A stretch of DNA of 64,000 bases from assembly GCF_030316885.1 (NCBI RefSeq), contig NZ_JASZYQ010000003.1, positions 372,001 to 436,000 on the forward strand, given 5' to 3'. Positions 52,510-62,078 of this stretch are shown here, one piece after another. This DNA comes from Variovorax jilinensis. GTDB taxonomy: Bacteria > Pseudomonadota > Gammaproteobacteria > Burkholderiales > Burkholderiaceae_C. Numbering within the stretch: position 1 is the first letter of the stretch; the number at the start of each line of letters is the position of its first letter. The position numbers were made by a program, and so were the translations under genes. Under the pieces are notes generated by a model, which made no database searches, was not told the DNA's origin, and saw only the letters and a list, made by a program, of their open reading frames with translations.

Positions 52510-53082
52510 TTACAACGCGGCGCGTACGAGTTCCCATTCGTTGAAGCCGCCGTCGACGTCGTGGCGATGGAACACGATGGGTGCCAGCCCCTTCGGTTTC
52601 GTCGTCGATCCCGCAGCGGGCTCCTCCGAGTCCTCCGATGCACCTTGGGCATCAATGATTCCCGCCATCTCGGCAGCCTCGATCCTGGCGGCAATGCCGG
52701 CGTCGCGCGCCCTGACTTTCTCTTCGTAGAGCCTCTTCACCTGGGCCGACGCCACCACGTGATACTTGGGTGCAGCCTTGCCCACCTCCGCAAGCTCCGC
52801 GCGGGAGAAGGCCTTGGTCGGTTCCGGCAGATGCACGAATACCCAGACGACATGAGGCGCTGCGTTGAGCGCCTGCGCGCCGACGATCCATTCGTCGATC
52901 ACGGCCGACTTGACCTCCACACGCGCCGCGCGACTGCCAGAGCCTGAAATGACGACGACGTCGGTGCTCTTGCTGTTGCCGTAGGTGATCGAAGCCTGAA
53001 TCCGTCTTCGGAAGAGTTCCGACGCAACGCCGAACTCCCCGGCGAGTTGGATGAACTGTTTCTCTTCCTGGCTCTTTGCCAT
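52510..53082 (-). CDS. PD-(D/E)XK nuclease-like protein
   Basis: A 190-residue protein. The core (residues 10-65) has LAGEFGVASELFRRRIQASI, then STDVVVISGSGSRAARVEVK, giving E16, D41 and E56-x-K58 in the PD-(D/E)XK nuclease order (DxxV, ExK). Helices and an acidic tail of low complexity follow (ASEDSEEPAAGSTTKPKG). It lies just outside the element. It might be a restriction-like, DNA-repair or defence enzyme, and no partner gene is seen. The fold call is a reading of motifs only. Confidence 0.55.
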   Translation of the reverse strand: MAKSQEEKQFIQLAGEFGVASELFRRRIQASITYGNSKSTDVVVISGSGSRAARVEVKSAVIDEWIVGAQALNAAPHVVWVFVHLPEPTKAFSRAELAEVGKAAPKYHVVASAQVKRLYEEKVRARDAGIAARIEAAEMAGIIDAQGASEDSEEPAAGSTTKPKGLAPIVFHRHDVDGGFNEWELVRAAL

Positions 53083-53194
53083 GCGCGCCTTGTGTCAATG
53101 GGATGCAGGGGCTCGAATCGTGCCACAGCGGGAGCCTTCGGGCGCCTGCGCTCTTCGGGTGTCTACCTATGGGCATCGAAGCCCGTCTCGATTA

Positions 53195-53213
53195 ATTTCT
53201 CACCTAGAGAAAT
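53195..53213. promoter_or_regulatory. palindromic candidate ROK operator
   Basis: ATTTCTC-ACCTA-GAGAAAT (53195-53213) within an AT-rich patch, flanked by ATTAAT on both sides, ends 16 bases before the ROK gene start. ROK repressors often bind such palindromes over their own promoter; the binding is inferred. Confidence 0.55.
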
Positions 53214-53229
53214 AAATTAATCCAGACGC

Positions 53230-54372
53230 GTGACCGACCCTCGAACCACCCGCGGCCAGGTGCTGGCCATGCTCCGCGACCAGGGCCCGATGCCCCGGGC
53301 CGAGATCGCGCGGCGGCTGGCCTTGTCGGCGACCACCATCACGCGGGTGGTGAACGAACTCGAGGCCGACCAGGTCGTCGCCGAAGGCCAGGCGGCCGCG
53401 GCCAACGGCGCCGGCCGGCCGGCGAACACGCTGCACATCCTGTCGGAGTCCTGCTGCGTGGGCGCGATCCAGCTCGGCATCGGGATCGTGCAGCTCGGCC
53501 TGTTCGATGCCATGGGCCGATGCCGCGCGAGCGACCAGTTCAGCTACGCGGTCGACAAGCCCGCCGACAAGGTGCTGCAGCTGATTGCCCGCGCGCTCGA
53601 CCGCCTCTGCGCCAGCGCCGCGATCGACCGCGGCGCCCTGCTCGGCATCGGTGTCGCGGTTCCGGGGCCGGTCGATGCCGCGGGCCGTCGGCTGCTGATC
53701 TCGATCAACCTGCACTGGCAGGACATCGCGGTGGCCGAGATGCTGGAGAAGCTCACCGGGCTGCCGGTCACCGTGGAGCACAACGTGCGATCGATGGCGC
53801 TGGCCGAGGTGCGCTTCGGCCAGGGCAAGGGCATCGCGAGCGTGGCCTTCGTCTACCTGCGCACCGGCCTCGGCGCCGGCCTGGTGGTGGAGGGACAGCC
53901 GTTCTCGGGCGGCGTGCACGGCGCCATCGAGCTCGGCCACCTGCCGGTGATCCGCGACGGCGCGGCCTGCGTCTGCGGCGGCCGCGGCTGCGTCGAGACG
54001 GTGCTCTCGGAAGCGGCGCTGCGGGCCACGCTCGAACGGCTGGACATCGATCCCCAGCCCAACGCCCTCACAGCCCTCTGGACTGCCGCGCGCACGCGCC
54101 GCGACGCAGCGCGCGCGCTGGACGCTATCGTGAACCCGCTGGCGATGGGCCTCAGCGCCCTCACGACCCTGCTCAATCCCGAACTCGTGCTGCTGGGCGG
54201 TGCGCTCGCGGACATTCCCGACGAGCTCCTCGAACAGATCGTGCAGGCGTCCTGGCGCGGCGCCTTTCCCGCGATCCGCATGTCGATCCGCATGGAGCGT
54301 TCCCGCCTCGGCGCGGACGTCGGCCTTGCGGGTGCGGCCGCGGTGGCGCTCGATCGCTTCTTCTACGCCTGA
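53230..54372 (+). CDS. ROK-family transcriptional regulator
   Basis: A 380-residue ROK regulator. The N-terminal winged helix (residues 5-60, [20 protein letters not shown] then [19 protein letters not shown]) is followed by a sugar-kinase-like domain with [30 protein letters not shown] and the zinc site CVCGGRGC (C247, C249, C254). The GTG start at 53230 gives the full winged helix. It heads the ABC/oxidoreductase/sulfatase operon on the same strand and likely responds to a sugar or sugar derivative, implying a sulfated carbohydrate substrate. Confidence 0.9.
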   Translation: MTDPRTTRGQVLAMLRDQGPMPRAEIARRLALSATTITRVVNELEADQVVAEGQAAAANGAGRPANTLHILSESCCVGAIQLGIGIVQLGLFDAMGRCRASDQFSYAVDKPADKVLQLIARALDRLCASAAIDRGALLGIGVAVPGPVDAAGRRLLISINLHWQDIAVAEMLEKLTGLPVTVEHNVRSMALAEVRFGQGKGIASVAFVYLRTGLGAGLVVEGQPFSGGVHGAIELGHLPVIRDGAACVCGGRGCVETVLSEAALRATLERLDIDPQPNALTALWTAARTRRDAARALDAIVNPLAMGLSALTTLLNPELVLLGGALADIPDELLEQIVQASWRGAFPAIRMSIRMERSRLGADVGLAGAAAVALDRFFYA

Positions 54373-54428
54373 ACGGAGACCCCGATGCCTCTCACTCCTG
54401 CCCTGTCGACCTGCGCATGGAGCAGTCC

Positions 54429-55268
54429 ATGACGCCATCGACCCTGGATCCCGCCGCCGCGATGGTCGAGTTGGACACGGCCGCGGACTCTCACGCGACC
54501 ACCGACGGGCCACGGCGTCCGGCATCGATGCTGTGGCTCTATCTGACGACGCTCGCGCTGGGCCTCGGGCTGTGGTGGCTGGCGGCCGCGCGCTCGGGCA
54601 ACGCGCTGGTGCCGAGCCCGGTGCAGGTCGCGATCGCAGCCTGGGAACTGGCGCTCGACGGCAGCCTGTTCGCCAACGCCGCCGCGAGCCTGGGCCGCGT
54701 GCTGACCGGCTTCGTGCTCGGCGTCGCGCTCGCCATTCCGGCCGGCTTCCTGATGGGCTGGTACCGGCTGGCGCGCGGGCTGGTCGAACCCTGGGTGCAG
54801 TTCATGCGCACCGTGCCGCCACTGGCGCTGATCCCGCTGGTGATCGTGATCCTCGGCATCGGCGAGGACGCCAAGGTGTTCGTGATCTTCCTGGCCTCGT
54901 TCCTGGCGTGCGTGCTCGCCACCTACCAGGGCGTGCGCAATGTCGACAACACGCTGGTCAACGCCGCGCGCGTGCTCGGCGCCGACGACTTCACGATCTT
55001 CCGCCGTGTCGTGGTGCCGGCCTCCACGCCCTTCATCTTCGTCGGCATGCGCGTGGCGCTCGGCTCGGCGTGGGCGACGCTGGTGGCCTCGGAACTCATC
55101 GCAGCGCCGACCGGCCTGGGCCGCATGATGCAGGTCGCCACCCAGTTCCTGCAGACCGACCGGATCGTGGTCGGCATCATCATGATCGGCCTGCTCGGCT
55201 TCGTGATGGACCGCTTGCTGCTGTGGGCCGAGCGACGACTGACCTCCTGGCAGGAGGTGCGCGGATGA
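54429..55268 (+). CDS. ABC transporter permease (taurine/sulfonate/nitrate type)
   Basis: A 279-residue importer channel subunit with six membrane helices. The EAA loop is [20 protein letters not shown] and the core block reads [20 protein letters not shown], characteristic of the NitT/TauT family. ATG 54429 is preferred over ATG 54417, which provides the GGAG upstream. Its stop overlaps the ATPase start (ATGA). The family imports sulfonates and sulfate esters among others; its substrate is inferred from the sulfatase of the same operon. Confidence 0.9.
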   Translation: MTPSTLDPAAAMVELDTAADSHATTDGPRRPASMLWLYLTTLALGLGLWWLAAARSGNALVPSPVQVAIAAWELALDGSLFANAAASLGRVLTGFVLGVALAIPAGFLMGWYRLARGLVEPWVQFMRTVPPLALIPLVIVILGIGEDAKVFVIFLASFLACVLATYQGVRNVDNTLVNAARVLGADDFTIFRRVVVPASTPFIFVGMRVALGSAWATLVASELIAAPTGLGRMMQVATQFLQTDRIVVGIIMIGLLGFVMDRLLLWAERRLTSWQEVRG

Positions 55269-56065
55269 ACGCCGTTGCCACTCCGGCGAGCGCCGCCATC
55301 TCGGTGCGCAACGCCTCCAAGGTCTACGTCACGGAGCGCGGCCGCACGGTCAGCCTCGATCGCGTGAGCCTCGACATCGCGCGCGGCGAGTTCATCACGC
55401 TGGTCGGGCCCTCGGGCTGCGGCAAGTCGACCATGCTGAATCTCATCGGCGGCCTCCTGATGCCAAGTTCGGGCGAGGTGCTGGTCGACGGCCGCGCCGT
55501 CACCGGCCCGGGCCCGGACCGCGGCGTGATCTTCCAGCAGTACGCGCTGTTCCCCTGGCTCACCGCACAGCAGAACGTCGAGTTCGGGCTGCGCCTGCAG
55601 GGCCTCGGCAAGGCCGAGCGACACGAGCGCGCACGCCACTACCTCCGGCTCGTCGGGCTGCAGGACTTCGGCCACGCGCTGCCCAAGGAGCTGTCGGGCG
55701 GCATGAAGCAGCGCTGCGCGATCGCACGCGCCTACGCGGTCAACCCTTCGCTGCTGCTGATGGACGAGCCCTTCGGCGCGCTCGACGCGCTCACGCGCGT
55801 GCAGATGCAGGACGACCTGCTCGCGACCTGGGAGCAGGAGCGCAAGACGGTGGTCTTCATCACCCACGACGTCGACGAGGCGGTGTACCTCGCCAGCCGC
55901 GTGGTCGTGATGAGCCCGCGCCCGGGCCGCATCAGCGAAATCATCGACGTGCCCCTGCCCTATCCGCGCAACGACGAGCTGCGGCTGTCGCCCGAGTTCG
56001 CCGAGATCCGCGCCCGCGTCTGGCGCGGCGTGCACCACAAGAGCCACCCCGTTCACACACCCTGA
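55265..56065 (+). CDS. ABC transporter ATP-binding protein (NitT/TauT family)
   Basis: A 266-residue ATPase with Walker [10 protein letters not shown] (48-56), the Q-loop [16 protein letters not shown] (90-105), signature LSGGM (143-147) and Walker B MDEP (166-169). The LSGGMKQR variant is common in this family. It overlaps the permease gene and precedes the binding protein by 13 bp. A C-terminal segment ([20 protein letters not shown]) is typical of nitrate/sulfonate ATPases. Confidence 0.93.
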   Translation: MNAVATPASAAISVRNASKVYVTERGRTVSLDRVSLDIARGEFITLVGPSGCGKSTMLNLIGGLLMPSSGEVLVDGRAVTGPGPDRGVIFQQYALFPWLTAQQNVEFGLRLQGLGKAERHERARHYLRLVGLQDFGHALPKELSGGMKQRCAIARAYAVNPSLLLMDEPFGALDALTRVQMQDDLLATWEQERKTVVFITHDVDEAVYLASRVVVMSPRPGRISEIIDVPLPYPRNDELRLSPEFAEIRARVWRGVHHKSHPVHTP

Positions 56066-56078
56066 GGAGACAACCGCC

Positions 56079-57131
56079 ATGAAGAACGAGACCATCCAAC
56101 GCCCGGACCGCCGGGCCGTGCTGGCGCGCTGCGCCATGGCCGGTGCGGCCACACTGGCCGGCAGCGCGGCCTGGCTCGCGCCGACGAGCCGGGCGCACGC
56201 TCAGGCGGCGGCACGGCCGCGCGTGAGCCTCACCGTGGGCTACATCGACACCAGCATCAATGGCGTCGGCGTGATCGCGGCCGCCAACAAGCTCGACCTC
56301 TGGGCCAAGAGCGGCATCGACGTCAAGCTGATCCCCTTCACCAACGGACCGACCCAGATCCAGGCCATGGCCGCGGGCTCGCTCGACATCGGCTACGTGG
56401 GCGGCGGCGCGATCTGGATGCCGGCCTCGGGCCAGGCGGTGCTCATCACGCCCAACGAGAAGACCTTCGGCGACTTCCTGCTGGCGCGCCCCGACAGCGG
56501 CATCAGGAGCGTGCAGGACATGCGCGGCAAGAAGGTCGGCGTGCCTGACGGCGGCTCGGGCGAGATGATCCTCACGCTCGCGCTCGAGGCGGCGGGCATG
56601 ACCATGAAGGACATCCAGCGCATCCCGCTCGATCCGCCCAACGTGGTGTCGGCCTTCGTCGCGGGCCAGATCGACGTGGCCGCGATCTTCTCGCCCTTGG
56701 CGAACCAGATCCGCGAGCGCCTGCCGAACACGGTGGTGATCGCCAACAACAAGGACTTTCCCAAGACCGAGTTCATTGGCGCCTGGGTGGCTTCCAAGCA
56801 GGCGCTGGCCAGCAAGCCCGAGGCGGTGCAGCGCTTCCTCGAGGTCTGGCAGCAGGTGAACGACTACCGGCTCAAGAATCCGAAGGAAGTGGTGGCCTGG
56901 GCTTCGGCCGCATCGGGCGCTCCGGCAGCGCAGCTGCAGGGTCAGGTCGACGCTCTCGAATGGTTCCCGTCGAGCCAGATCCTGGCCGACAACAAGAGCG
57001 GCGCGACGCGCCAGCGCTTCGTGACGATGCAGGAGCTGTTCGTCAAGCTCGGCCGCATCAAGACGCCGGCGGCGCCCGACGCCTTCATCAACACCGATCT
57101 CTTCAACAAGGCCATGGAGAGCCGCAAGTGA
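56079..57131 (+). CDS. ABC transporter substrate-binding protein (sulfonate/sulfate-ester type), Tat signal
   Basis: A 350-residue periplasmic receptor of the NMT1/SsuA-like class. The N-terminus DRRAVLARCAMAGAATLAG contains a twin-arginine, so it is a likely Tat substrate, cleaved after about residue 42. The mature part has SLTVGYIDTSINGVGVIAAA, FTNGPTQIQAMAAGSLDIGY and VGGGAIWM. An aromatic-poor pocket is suggested, and no ligand can be read. Its placement with permease and ATPase makes a complete importer. Confidence 0.9.
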   Translation: MKNETIQRPDRRAVLARCAMAGAATLAGSAAWLAPTSRAHAQAAARPRVSLTVGYIDTSINGVGVIAAANKLDLWAKSGIDVKLIPFTNGPTQIQAMAAGSLDIGYVGGGAIWMPASGQAVLITPNEKTFGDFLLARPDSGIRSVQDMRGKKVGVPDGGSGEMILTLALEAAGMTMKDIQRIPLDPPNVVSAFVAGQIDVAAIFSPLANQIRERLPNTVVIANNKDFPKTEFIGAWVASKQALASKPEAVQRFLEVWQQVNDYRLKNPKEVVAWASAASGAPAAQLQGQVDALEWFPSSQILADNKSGATRQRFVTMQELFVKLGRIKTPAAPDAFINTDLFNKAMESRK

Positions 57132-58222
57132 GCCTGGCGCCGAAGCGTCCGCCGGTGCGCATCGCGATCCTCGGCGCCGGCTTCGTGGCCGACTTCTACC
57201 TGCGCGCGCTGCAGTACGTGCGCGGCCACGAGGTGGTGGTGCTGATGGCGCGTTCGGCCGAGAAGGGCCGCGCCCTGGCCGAACGCTACGGCGTGCCCGA
57301 GGTGGCGACGTCGGTGGCCGAGGCGGTGGACCGGGCCGACGTCGACCTGGTGCTGGTGGCGCTGCCGCACGACCTGCACCTGGACGTGGTGCGCCAGATC
57401 GCGGCCGCGCGCAAGGCCCTCGTGTGCACCAAGCCGCTGGGCCGCAACGCGGCCGAGGCCACCGCGATCCTGCAGTTCGTGCGCGAAGCCGGCGTCTGGC
57501 ACGGCTATGCCGAGACCGAGGTCTTCGCGCCGGGCCTGGTCAAGGCCAAGCAGCTGGCCGACAGCGGCGCCATCGGCCGCGTCCTGTCGGTGCGCGCGCG
57601 CGAGGCGCATGGCCATCCGCATGCGCATGCGCGCGTGGCCGAGCGCATGGGCGGCGGTCCGCTGCGCGGGCTGGGCTGCCACTGCGTGGCCATCGGACGC
57701 TGGTTCCTGGGGCCCGACAATCCGCCGCTCGAGGTCATGGCCTGGGGCGACCGCCTGCACCGCGAGGACGTCACTTCCGAGGACAACGCGGTCGCGATCG
57801 TGCGCTTCGCCGACGGCCGCATCGCGCAGATCGAGGCCGGCTGGACCCACATGGCCGGGCTCGACGTGCGCAACGAGATCCACGGCAGCCACGGCTGGAT
57901 CGGCACCGACGAGACCGGCTCCACGGGCGTCCATGCCTTTGCGGGCCGCGACGCAGGTTATGTGGTCGAGAAGGCCGGCGCGGCCACGGGCTGGATCACG
58001 CCGGTGGCCCAGGAACCCTGGGTCTACGGCTATCACGGCGAGCTGGCGCATTTCATCGAATGCTTCGCGGCCGGCACGACCCCGCGCCAGACGCTCGATG
58101 ATGGCCTGATCGACAACGCCGTGATCGATGCCGCCTACCGCTCGATGCAGTCGCGCACCTGGGAGCGCATCGATCTCTCGGGCCTCGACGCCCTTCCCCA
58201 TTCCGCTACCGAGTCCACCTGA
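57128..58222 (+). CDS. Gfo/Idh/MocA family oxidoreductase
   Basis: A 364-residue NAD(P)-dependent dehydrogenase. The Rossmann motif is IAILGAGFVADFYLRALQ (residues 12-29), and the catalytic CTKPLGRN includes the conserved EKP-like lysine segment (V-C-T-K-P). The substrate domain includes GGPLRGLGCHCVAIGRWFLG. The start is GTG at 57128, overlapping the upstream stop (GTGA). Such enzymes oxidise sugars and inositols, so a sugar-like substrate fits the ROK regulator and sulfatase. The specific reaction is unknown. Confidence 0.9.
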   Translation: MSLAPKRPPVRIAILGAGFVADFYLRALQYVRGHEVVVLMARSAEKGRALAERYGVPEVATSVAEAVDRADVDLVLVALPHDLHLDVVRQIAAARKALVCTKPLGRNAAEATAILQFVREAGVWHGYAETEVFAPGLVKAKQLADSGAIGRVLSVRAREAHGHPHAHARVAERMGGGPLRGLGCHCVAIGRWFLGPDNPPLEVMAWGDRLHREDVTSEDNAVAIVRFADGRIAQIEAGWTHMAGLDVRNEIHGSHGWIGTDETGSTGVHAFAGRDAGYVVEKAGAATGWITPVAQEPWVYGYHGELAHFIECFAAGTTPRQTLDDGLIDNAVIDAAYRSMQSRTWERIDLSGLDALPHSATEST

Positions 58223-58232
58223 GAAACCGGCC

Positions 58233-59657
58233 ATGCCTGCGCAACGTCGCCCCAACATCGTCTTCATCCTGACCGACGACCACGCCTCCCATGCCATCGG
58301 GGCCTACGGCTCGGCGGTGAACAGCACGCCGCGCATCGACGAACTGGCCGCGCATGGCGTGCGCTTCGACAACTGCTTCGCGACCAACTCGCTCTGCACG
58401 CCGAGCCGGGCCAGCCTGCTGACCGGCACCTACAGCCATGTCAACGGCGTGTCGACGCTGGTGACGCCGATCGACGCCAGCCAGACCACCTTCATCTCGC
58501 AGCTCAAGGCCGCCGGCTACCGCACCGCGATGGTCGGCAAGTGGCACATGGGCGACGGCCCGGGGCACGATCCGCAAGGCTTCGACTACTGGGACGTGCT
58601 CATCGAGCAAGGGGAGTACCACGACCCGCGCTTCCTGAGCGCAGACGGCCTGCGCACGGTCGAGGGCTATGCCACCGACCTGATCACCGATCTGTCGCTG
58701 GCCTGGGTCGAAGGCCTCGAGGGCGATGATCCCTGGGCCATCCTGATCTGGCACAAGGCGCCGCACCGCCCGTGGCAGCCGCATCCGCGCCATGCCGAGC
58801 TCTACAAGGACCCGATCCCGCTGCCGCGCACCTGGGACGACGACTACGCCACCCGCAGCTCGTCGGCCCGCCGCGCCGCGATGCGCATCGCCGAGCACCT
58901 GAGCGCCGAGGACCTCAAGCAGAACCCGCCCGAGGGCCTGAGCTACGAGGACGAGGCGCTCTGGAAGTACCAGCGCTACATGGAGGACTACCTGAGATGC
59001 GTGGCCGCGGTCGACGACAACGTGGGCCGCGTCATCGACTGGCTGCGCGCGCGCGGCGACTTCGACGACACGGTGCTGCTGTATGCCTCGGACCAAGGCT
59101 TCTTCCTCGGCGACCACGGCTGGTTCGACAAGCGCTTCATGTACGAGCAGTCGCTGCGCATGCCGCTGCTGATGTCCTATCCGCGCAAGGTGGCGGCCGG
59201 CCAGGTGCACGACGGCATCGTGACCAACGTCGACTACGCGCAGACGCTGCTCGAGTTCGCGGGCGTCGAGAGCCATCCGCGCATGCAGGGCCGCAGCTTC
59301 GCGGGCGACCTGGTGGGCAAGCCGACTTCGCCGCCGGCCGAGGGCATGTACTACCGCTACTGGGAGCACGACGACGTCTTCCACAAGGCGCCGGCCCACT
59401 ACGGCTGGCGCGACACGCGCTACAAGCTCATCTACTTCTACAACGACGGCATGGGCATCCCGGGCACCGGGGGCTTCACGTACCCCGGCGAGTGGGAGCT
59501 CTACGACCTCGAGGCCGACCCCGACGAGCTGCGCAACGTTTTCCATGCCCCCGAATACCGCGCCGTGCGCTCGGCGCTGCAGATCAGGCTCTGGCGCGCG
59601 CAGCAGGCCCTGGGCGATGAGCCGCACCCGAGCCAGGCGCGCCCCGAGGCGGTCTGA
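58233..59657 (+). CDS. sulfatase (Cys-type, formylglycine dependent), cytoplasmic
   Basis: A 474-residue alkaline-phosphatase-superfamily sulfatase that hydrolyses a sulfate ester. The maturation signature is CTPSRASLLTG with C55 to become formylglycine. Metal ligands D15 and D16 lie in ILTDDHASH, and GKWHMG gives K103 and H105. Later YASDQGFFLGDHGWFDKR gives the other metal pair. It has no signal peptide, so it acts in the cytoplasm after import, as in the Pseudomonas atsRBC-atsA system, which it recalls. No formylglycine-generating enzyme or anSME lies in the window. The ATG at 58233 follows 10 bases after the oxidoreductase. Confidence 0.93.
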   Translation: MPAQRRPNIVFILTDDHASHAIGAYGSAVNSTPRIDELAAHGVRFDNCFATNSLCTPSRASLLTGTYSHVNGVSTLVTPIDASQTTFISQLKAAGYRTAMVGKWHMGDGPGHDPQGFDYWDVLIEQGEYHDPRFLSADGLRTVEGYATDLITDLSLAWVEGLEGDDPWAILIWHKAPHRPWQPHPRHAELYKDPIPLPRTWDDDYATRSSSARRAAMRIAEHLSAEDLKQNPPEGLSYEDEALWKYQRYMEDYLRCVAAVDDNVGRVIDWLRARGDFDDTVLLYASDQGFFLGDHGWFDKRFMYEQSLRMPLLMSYPRKVAAGQVHDGIVTNVDYAQTLLEFAGVESHPRMQGRSFAGDLVGKPTSPPAEGMYYRYWEHDDVFHKAPAHYGWRDTRYKLIYFYNDGMGIPGTGGFTYPGEWELYDLEADPDELRNVFHAPEYRAVRSALQIRLWRAQQALGDEPHPSQARPEAV

Positions 59658-59756
59658 CACCGCCTCGCCCTTCGACTTCGCTGTCGGACGAAGCCCCGCG
59701 CGCCGCACCGCCGCGGGACTACTTGCACGTGTCGCGCTGCGTGTTAGGGTGCAGCG

Positions 59757-60098
59757 ATGCACAGGATCCTCATCAGCCTCGTGATCGGCCTGGCGGCCGC
59801 CGCACCGGCGTTCGCGGAAGAAGAGCCCAAGCTTCCCCTGAAGACCGACGACGGCGGCAGCCTCTACGTGGCGCCCAAGGTCGCGCCGACCGAGAAGTCG
59901 GCCGATACCAACGGCGCCACCGTCGGCGTGCAGAAGCCGGACGGCAGCGGCCGCTACATCGGCGTCGACACCAGCGGCACACGCCCGACCTACTCGCTGG
60001 GCGGCAGCACCGCGGGCGACCTCTCCTACTCGGCGGGCGTGTTCTCCGACGGCAAGGAGAACAAGGGCGTCAAGGCCGGCGTGACCATCAAGTACTGA
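59757..60098 (+). CDS. secreted small hypothetical protein
   Basis: A 113-residue protein with a Sec signal (cleavage near residue 20, PAFAEE). The mature part is glycine- and threonine-rich, beta-looking (DGGSLYVAPKVAPTEK, VGVQKPDGSGRYIGVDTSGT, GGSTAGDLSYSAGVFSDGK), ending VTIKY. I recognise no family. It may be a periplasmic protein of unknown function. It starts 99 bp after the sulfatase and is followed by the DUF2939 gene after 43 bp. Confidence 0.75.
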   Translation: MHRILISLVIGLAAAAPAFAEEEPKLPLKTDDGGSLYVAPKVAPTEKSADTNGATVGVQKPDGSGRYIGVDTSGTRPTYSLGGSTAGDLSYSAGVFSDGKENKGVKAGVTIKY

Positions 60099-60141
60099 CG
60101 CCTTCGGTTCGTTCGCACCGCGCCATGGGCAGAATGCGCGC

Positions 60142-60804
60142 ATGACGAAGACACGAAGAATCGCCGCGGCCACCGTGCTGGCCGCCCTGCTGCTCGCGCT
60201 CGGTGCGTACTGGTACTGGTCACCGTTGCTCGCGGTGCGGGAACTCCAGAGCGCCGCGCAACAGGGCGATGCCGAGCGCTTCAACGCGCATGTCGACTAC
60301 ACGAAGCTGCGCGAGAGCTTCAAGGGCCAGTTCGCGGCGCGGCTGGCGCAGAAGCTCGGAACGCCCAAGGATGGAGATGCGCTCTCGGCGCTCGGCAGCA
60401 TGATCGGCCTGGGCCTCATCAATCAGCTGGTCGACGCCATGGTGCGGCCCGAGACGGTGATGGCCGCGATGCAGAGCGGCAGCCTCGGCAATGCCAGGTC
60501 GCGGCGCGGCGACGCCGCCGTTCCAGTGCCCTCCACGCCGCCGGCGACGCCACCCGACGCTGCCGCCGGCCCGCAGTCCGCACCATCCGCACCACCCGCA
60601 ACGCCCGAGCCGGCGCCCGACGCAGCGAAGTCGCGCTGGGTCATCGATCGTCAGGGCGCAAGCCGCATGACGGCCTATGCGGTCGACCCCGCCCGACCCA
60701 ACGAGCCGGACGCCGACCGCCTCGGGCTGGTCTTCGAGCGCAGCGGCTTCGCCGACTGGAAGCTCACCGACATCCGCCTGCCTGCCTCGACCTTCAGGAG
60801 GTGA
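60142..60804 (+). CDS. DUF2939 family membrane-anchored protein
   Basis: A 220-residue protein with one N-terminal membrane helix (residues 8-27). The DUF2939 region reads SPLLAVRELQSAAQQGDAER then FNAHVDYTKLRESFKGQFAA. A proline/alanine-rich linker (residues 130-170) and a C-terminal beta segment with LGLVFERSGFADWKLTDIRL follow. The family has no known function. Its 3' end overlaps the convergent metallopeptidase gene by 11 bp. Confidence 0.8.
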   Translation: MTKTRRIAAATVLAALLLALGAYWYWSPLLAVRELQSAAQQGDAERFNAHVDYTKLRESFKGQFAARLAQKLGTPKDGDALSALGSMIGLGLINQLVDAMVRPETVMAAMQSGSLGNARSRRGDAAVPVPSTPPATPPDAAAGPQSAPSAPPATPEPAPDAAKSRWVIDRQGASRMTAYAVDPARPNEPDADRLGLVFERSGFADWKLTDIRLPASTFRR

Positions 60805-61945
60805 CGCCGGCGGGCGCCGATGCGGCAGACGCCGGTGCGCCTGCACCCGCGCCGCGCGGCAGGAAGTTCATCGCCATCGCGCCCGAACTGGCGGCGCGGA
60901 CCACGCGGTGGATGAAGTCCAGCTTCTCGATCACGGGCGGGACGATCACGAACGGGTAGCTGTCGTGCGCGCCGAGGCTGCGGTCCATGGCGTTGATGAA
61001 CTGCGACACCGGCAGCCACTGGTCGATGACCGTGTTCCTGATCGTCTCGGCCGAGGTGTCGACGCTGCGCGCCGCCAGTGCCGGCCCGCCGGGCAGCACC
61101 TGGTCCAGGCGCATGCCCCAGGAAGCGGCGGTCTCGAGGCCATCGACCATGTGCAGATAGTGGGCCCAGGTCTCGGCCCAGTCTTCCCAGGGATGCGAGC
61201 TCGCGTAGACGCTGATGAAGCGCTGCGGCCAGTCGTTCGGCGGCGAGGCGTAGTGGATCTTGAGCGCCTCGGCATAGTCGGCGCGCTCATCGCCGAAGAG
61301 CTGCCGGTACTCGTCGATCCACGGCGTGCCGCGCACCAGCCGGTCCCAGTAGTAGTGGCCGATCTCGTGGCGGAAGTGCCCGAGCAGCGTGCGGTAGGGC
61401 TCGTGCATCGACAGGCGGATGCGCTCGCGCTGCGCATCGTCGGCCTCAACGATGTTGAGCGTGATCACGCCTTCGTCGTGGCCGGTCAGCACGTGCTGCT
61501 GCGGCTCGACCTGTTCGAGGAATTCGAAGGACACGCCGTTGTCGGGGTCCTCGAGCTTGTTCGGCGTCGGCAGCACCAGCTCGTGCAGCGTGTAGAACAG
61601 CCGGCGTTTGGCCTGCTCGAGCGCGGCCCAGTACTGGTGGTTCTCGGGCTTCGTCAGCTCGGGAATGGTGTGCGTGGTGCGGCAGGACAGGCAGTGATGG
61701 TGCGTGCTGTCGGCGGCCAGCATCCAGTTGCAGACCTGCTGCGACCGGTTCACGCAGGGCCGCTGGTCGGGCCCTGCCGGGCCCAGGCGATGCCAGGCGA
61801 CCTCGGGCCCCTGGTCGGTGGCGGCCTCGAAGGCCAGCATGCATTGCTCTTCGGGCGAATAGCCGAGCGTGGCGGCGCAGTTGCCGCAGCTCAAATTCTC
61901 GAAGAAGACGCGATGGCCGCAATTGGAACAGGTGAGCAGCTTCAT
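60794..61945 (-). CDS. zinc-ribbon putative zinc-binding metallopeptidase
   Basis: A 383-residue protein. An N-terminal zinc ribbon (C6, C9, C20, C23) and a second Cys cluster (C64, C72, C85, C88) precede a metallopeptidase-like domain with HEIGH at 193-197 (LLGHFRHEIGHYYWDRLV). HEIGH is an HExxH zincin motif; PWEDWAETWAHYLHM near residue 250 should supply the third ligand. The family (PF15887-like) is widespread and its substrate is unknown. The start at 61945 is chosen since the zinc ribbon begins there. It is convergent with the DUF2939 gene. Confidence 0.85.
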   Translation of the reverse strand: MKLLTCSNCGHRVFFENLSCGNCAATLGYSPEEQCMLAFEAATDQGPEVAWHRLGPAGPDQRPCVNRSQQVCNWMLAADSTHHHCLSCRTTHTIPELTKPENHQYWAALEQAKRRLFYTLHELVLPTPNKLEDPDNGVSFEFLEQVEPQQHVLTGHDEGVITLNIVEADDAQRERIRLSMHEPYRTLLGHFRHEIGHYYWDRLVRGTPWIDEYRQLFGDERADYAEALKIHYASPPNDWPQRFISVYASSHPWEDWAETWAHYLHMVDGLETAASWGMRLDQVLPGGPALAARSVDTSAETIRNTVIDQWLPVSQFINAMDRSLGAHDSYPFVIVPPVIEKLDFIHRVVRAASSGAMAMNFLPRGAGAGAPASAASAPAGVTS

Positions 61946-62078
61946 GATCTTCCGCGTTGTGTTGCGATGCAGCATGACAGGTCGGCGTCCTGCGCGCACG
62001 CCTCACGAGTGTCCGACCGCGTGTAGGCGGAAGCCGATGCGGGCGCAATCGGCCTCGTTTCCCTGCCCGGCGTGTCAG

